DNA of 64,000 nucleotides from Ahrensia sp. (GTDB lineage Bacteria > Pseudomonadota > Alphaproteobacteria > Rhizobiales > Rhizobiaceae), in contig PAKZ01000025.1 of the NCBI GenBank assembly GCA_002706335.1, positions 124,001-188,000 on the forward strand, read 5' to 3'. Positions within the stretch are counted from its first letter, which is position 1. Each line of letters opens with the position of its first letter. The position numbers and the translations under genes are program-made. The notes below the pieces were generated by a model. That model did no database searches. It was given only the letters and a program-made list of their open reading frames with translations, and was not told the origin of the DNA. Positions 61,154-64,000 of the stretch are shown here, one piece after another.

Positions 61154-62377
61154 ATGACTGCTTTGGCCAAAGCGCTTCTGTATGAGAAAGCTGCTCCCGT
61201 GCGGGCGGCTATGCCGGCGTCGGATGCGGTCTCTGTAGAGAGCGCGGACGCGTGTGCGCTGGCCGGGCTGGACGCTGCATGGCGCGACCTGCTTTCGCGG
61301 GCGGCCGAGCGCAACCCGTTCATGGACCCGGCGCTGCTTCAGGCTTCCGCAATTGCCTACCCGGATATGTGCCAGCAGGTGCTGCTTGCCTGGGACAAGA
61401 GGGAAAGCGGCCGGCTGGTCGGGGTCTGGGCCTTTTGCGTGCGGCGCGCACCGAAGGCGCTATTGCCGGTCAAGATATCGCGCACGCCGGCCTTTTCGCA
61501 CGGGTTTCTCGGTACGCCGGTGATCGACCGCGCGATGCTTGAGCCGGTGCTTGCCGGGATGCTCGACCGGATCGCGTCCCTGCCGGACTGTCCGAACCAG
61601 ATCGCCATCGACATGATGGACCTCGATGGCGCCACGATGGCTGCGCTTGCGCGCGTCGCCGCCGAACGCGGCAATACGCCGGTGGTGCTGGAAGTGCGGT
61701 CGCGACCGCTGCTCAAATCCGGGCAGGATCCGGACGGCTATTTCAAGGACGCCATGTCCTCGTCGAGCCGCAAGAAGCTGCGGCAGATGCGCAGCAAGCT
61801 GTCGCGCGAGGGTGAGGTGACGTCCGAGATTGTAACCGACCCCGAGGCGGTATCGCGAGCGCTGGAAGAGTTTCTGGGGCTCGAGGCGTCTGGCTGGAAG
61901 AAGGAAAACGGCACAGCGCTTCTGTGCGACGATCAGGATACGCGGTTTTTCCGGGTCGGGTTCACTGCGCTCGCCGAAGCGGGACGGGCGCGGATCTACT
62001 CGCTCCGGCTCGACGGGCGGCCGGTTGCGATGCAGATCGTAGCGCTGGCGGGTAGTGCCGCCTCGACCTGGAAGACCGCCTATGACCAAGCGTTTGCGGC
62101 ATACTCGCCGGGCAGCCTGCTCTTCGTCGATTACACGACGGATTTCCTTGAGGACAATGGGATCGAGACGGTGGATTCCTGTTCCGAGGACGACAGCGGC
62201 TACATGGCGATGTGGACCGGCCGCAAGCGGATGAGTGATGTCAGAATCACGGCGTCGCACGGAATGTCGCCGGCATTCCGCCTGACTAGCGCTGTCGAAC
62301 TCGCATTTCGCGCGGGGCGGCGGCTGGCGAAGCGCTATTACCTGAATTTCAAGCAGAAAAGCGGGAAACGCTCATGA
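61154..62377 (+). CDS. GNAT acetyltransferase of the BioF2/CelD-like type (Acetyltransf_6)
   Basis: The product is 407 residues. The CelD/BioF2-like pattern is visible: RNPFMDPALLQASAIAYPD near the start, SSSSRKKLRQMRSKLSREGE in the centre, LRLDGRPVAMQIVALAGSAA and the TAYDQAFAAYSPGSLLFVD segment, which forms the second half of the acetyl-CoA-like fold. Proteins of this family occur in exopolysaccharide and cellulose loci and probably acylate or aminoacylate glycans. A similar protein is encoded on the other side of the FAD gene (63551-64000). The gene overlaps the FAD gene start by ATGA. Confidence 0.82.
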   Translation: MTALAKALLYEKAAPVRAAMPASDAVSVESADACALAGLDAAWRDLLSRAAERNPFMDPALLQASAIAYPDMCQQVLLAWDKRESGRLVGVWAFCVRRAPKALLPVKISRTPAFSHGFLGTPVIDRAMLEPVLAGMLDRIASLPDCPNQIAIDMMDLDGATMAALARVAAERGNTPVVLEVRSRPLLKSGQDPDGYFKDAMSSSSRKKLRQMRSKLSREGEVTSEIVTDPEAVSRALEEFLGLEASGWKKENGTALLCDDQDTRFFRVGFTALAEAGRARIYSLRLDGRPVAMQIVALAGSAASTWKTAYDQAFAAYSPGSLLFVDYTTDFLEDNGIETVDSCSEDDSGYMAMWTGRKRMSDVRITASHGMSPAFRLTSAVELAFRAGRRLAKRYYLNFKQKSGKRS

Positions 62378-63567
62378 GAGAAGCGGAGATCGTCATAGCG
62401 GGGGCAGGGCTTGCCGGCTCGATCGCCGCGACCATGCTGGGCCGGGCGGGCTACCATGTCGTGCTTGTCGATCCGCGGCCGGAATACCGGCCGGAATTTC
62501 GCTGCGAGAAAATCGACGGGCGGCAGATGCAGGTGCTCGAAAAGACGGGGTTGGCAGATGCGGTGCGCGCTGTGGCGACGCCCGACGGCATGTCCTGGGT
62601 GGCGCGCAAGGGACGCGTGCTTGAAAAGCGCAAGGGCGACCAGTGGGGGGCGCGTTACGAAACAATGGTCAATGCGGTACGCGGCGAAATTCCCGACAGT
62701 GTCGAGTTCGTCTGCGGCAAGGTCGCCGATATCGAGACAAGCGACGAGATGCAGCGCGTGAAACTCGCCGATGGCGAGGAGATCGCCGCGCGGCTGACGA
62801 TCGTCGCCAACGGACTGAATTTTGGCCTGCGCGAGGCGATGGGGATTACGCGCGAGATCATGAGCCCGAACCACTCGGTTACGATCGGCTTCGACCTGGA
62901 GCCGGCGGAGGGCGGGGCGTTCTCCTTCCCGGCGCTGACCTGCTACGCGGACCGGCCGGAGGCGCGGACCTCGTATATCACGCTGTTTCCGATCGGCGCG
63001 GCGATGCGGGCGAATCTGTTCCTCTATCGGGATGCGGACGATCCGTGGCTGACCGAATTCCGCAATGCGCCGACAGAGACGCTTCACGCGAACATGCCGG
63101 GGCTTCGCGGCATTATCGGCGATTACACCGTTGCGGGGAGGGTCGTCACAAGGGGGATCGACCTTTATGTCAGCCGCGGTGTCGAGAAGCCGGGCGTGGT
63201 GCTCGTGGGCGACGCCTATTCGACCTCGTGTCCGGCGGCGGGGACGGGGACGCTGAAAGTCTTCACCGATGTCGAGCGGCTCTGCAATGTCCATGTCCCG
63301 CACTGGCTTTCAACGCCCGGCATGGCGGCGGAGAAGATCGCGGCGTTCTATGCCGACCCGGTGAAGATGGAATGCGAGGCGCATTGCATCGCCAAGGCGC
63401 ATGCGCTGAAGGAGGTCTCGATCGGCACTGGGCCGATGGCGGCGGCGCGGCGGCAGATTAAGTTCGTCGGGCAGAGCTGTCGGGGCGTGCTACGGCAGTT
63501 GCGCGGGACGCAGCCGGTTCAGACGGTACCCGAGATGCCGAAGGCCGGGATCAGTACAGCCGGTTGA
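62374..63567 (+). CDS. FAD-dependent oxidoreductase of the PHBH/halogenase-like fold
   Basis: The product is 397 residues. The dinucleotide-binding motif is EIVIAGAGLAGSIAATMLGR, and the second FAD motif is VVLVGDAYSTSCPAAGTGT (residues ~275-293). EFRCEKIDGRQMQVLEKTG fits the substrate domain of class A flavin monooxygenases, as in geranylgeranyl-reductase or halogenase relatives. The conserved catalytic Lys of halogenases is not evident. It may hydroxylate or reduce a lipid or glycan precursor. It overlaps the preceding acetyltransferase gene (ATGA) and converges with the next gene by 17 bp. Confidence 0.82.
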   Translation: MREAEIVIAGAGLAGSIAATMLGRAGYHVVLVDPRPEYRPEFRCEKIDGRQMQVLEKTGLADAVRAVATPDGMSWVARKGRVLEKRKGDQWGARYETMVNAVRGEIPDSVEFVCGKVADIETSDEMQRVKLADGEEIAARLTIVANGLNFGLREAMGITREIMSPNHSVTIGFDLEPAEGGAFSFPALTCYADRPEARTSYITLFPIGAAMRANLFLYRDADDPWLTEFRNAPTETLHANMPGLRGIIGDYTVAGRVVTRGIDLYVSRGVEKPGVVLVGDAYSTSCPAAGTGTLKVFTDVERLCNVHVPHWLSTPGMAAEKIAAFYADPVKMECEAHCIAKAHALKEVSIGTGPMAAARRQIKFVGQSCRGVLRQLRGTQPVQTVPEMPKAGISTAG

Positions 63568-64000
63568 GGAACAGGGCGGCGCGGCGTAGCCGGTCGTTGC
63601 GCTTGACGATGCGGCGTGCGACCAGGGCCGCGCGGAGCGGCAATGCGGCGAGAGCACCGCGTGGCGTCAGCGGTAGCACCGAGAAGGTGAGATCGACGGA
63701 ATCGTCGCAGATGGCGCTCTTGTAGTCCTCGTCGCCATAGCCGAAATCGAAGAAGCGTGCGCCGCGTTCGGCGGCGTGTTTCATCAAAGCGGTGTTGAGA
63801 ATGCGGCCCGCCGAATAGCGTCCGTAGGAAGTGGCAAAACCGGTCTGGTAAAGCGTCGTGCGGTCCGTATCGACCAGCAGGCAGGTGAGTGCGACGGGTT
63901 CGCCTTCAAGAAAGACGCCATGCAGCTCGGCGACGCCGCGCTCGCAGATCGACAGGAAGAAGGCGCGGTAGGCGTCGTCGGCAAAGGGGTTGGTCGCGCC
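63551..64000 (-). CDS. GNAT acetyltransferase of the BioF2/CelD-like type, C-terminal part
   Basis: The last 149 codons are in the window; the gene continues past the right edge. The visible part contains GVAELHGVFLEGEPVALTCL, TGFATSYGRYSAGRILNTAL, MKHAAERGARFFDFGYGDED and YKSAICDD, the C-terminal half of the BioF2/CelD-type acyltransferase fold. A start cannot be chosen. It is convergent with the FAD gene, and its end overlaps that gene's last 17 bases. It probably belongs to the same envelope-glycan function as the related gene at 61154. Confidence 0.8.
   Translation of the reverse strand, partial: GATNPFADDAYRAFFLSICERGVAELHGVFLEGEPVALTCLLVDTDRTTLYQTGFATSYGRYSAGRILNTALMKHAAERGARFFDFGYGDEDYKSAICDDSVDLTFSVLPLTPRGALAALPLRAALVARRIVKRNDRLRRAALFLNRLY

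Noticed and set aside
1-64000. CRISPR array, rRNA operon, insertion sequence or prophage
   Set aside because: I saw no regularly spaced repeats, no rRNA-like sequence and no transposase, integrase or phage structural genes.

Overview
The window looks like a chromosomal segment from a Hyphomicrobiales (Rhizobiales) alphaproteobacterium. The evidence is a fused anthranilate synthase trpE(G) behind a Trp-rich leader ORF, a cell-cycle block holding sciP, fliJ, ctrA, chpT and a DUF1134/eipA gene, TTAA-N7-TTAA-like CtrA boxes and GANTC sites, high GC, and intergenic palindromes of a type common in this order. No rRNA, CRISPR array, transposase, integrase or phage gene was found.

Left part (1-25.5 kb), accessory catabolism. 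A minus-strand operon (1-5773) carries a DUF35 Zn-ribbon/OB protein, an SCP2-type thiolase, a small HicB-like protein, a Rieske oxygenase, two family III CoA-transferases and the start of a probable reductase. A nitronate monooxygenase gene is divergent to it. Next comes a sugar or sugar-acid locus (7.3-25.5 kb): an epimerase-like gene broken by one in-frame amber codon, an intact TIM-barrel isomerase, a mandelate-racemase-type enolase-superfamily enzyme, a GntR/FCD regulator, a D-2-hydroxyacid dehydrogenase, and a CUT1-like ABC transporter with two ATPases, a small two-helix protein, two permeases and a binding protein. A TetR regulator follows, divergent from an eight-gene run: UPF0261/Tm-1-like, PEP-hydrolase-like, cupin, M24 peptidase-like, DJ-1/PfpI, isomerase and Gfo/Idh/MocA genes are recognisable in it. 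Near-identical TGGTA-N-TACCA palindromes lie upstream of three of these units, suggesting one local GntR regulon. A tRNA-Met gene (26148-26224) marks the boundary, its 3' end facing the accessory region.

Middle part (26-41.5 kb), mostly core. It holds a Gfo/Idh/MocA plus DegT aminotransferase pair, mnmA, and the CtrA block: sciP, an MDR oxidoreductase, a short PqiA protein, fliJ, ctrA, a degenerate receiver protein, chpT and eipA. A membrane-anchored coiled-coil protein, an RNA methyltransferase, an ICL/PEPM-family enzyme, a HugZ-like flavin-fold protein and thymidine kinase follow. Then comes a small operon of PepSY protein, cytochrome b561 and a membrane-anchored LuxR-type HTH protein.

Right part (41.6-64 kb). 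A seven-member same-strand cluster (41625-51348) combines a coiled-coil protein, two proteins I cannot assign, a doubtful CxxC mini-ORF, an AAA+ ATPase, a DUF2333 membrane protein and an exported TPR-CHAT (caspase-like) protein. It is the best candidate here for an uncharacterised multi-protein system. It is followed by formate-THF ligase, an atypical pyruvate kinase, DUF4342, extensin-like and L,D-transpeptidase genes, the trpL-trpE(G) attenuation unit, a cation diffusion facilitator, a probable gene remnant, and a surface-polysaccharide-like group of two CelD/BioF2-type acetyltransferases around an FAD enzyme.
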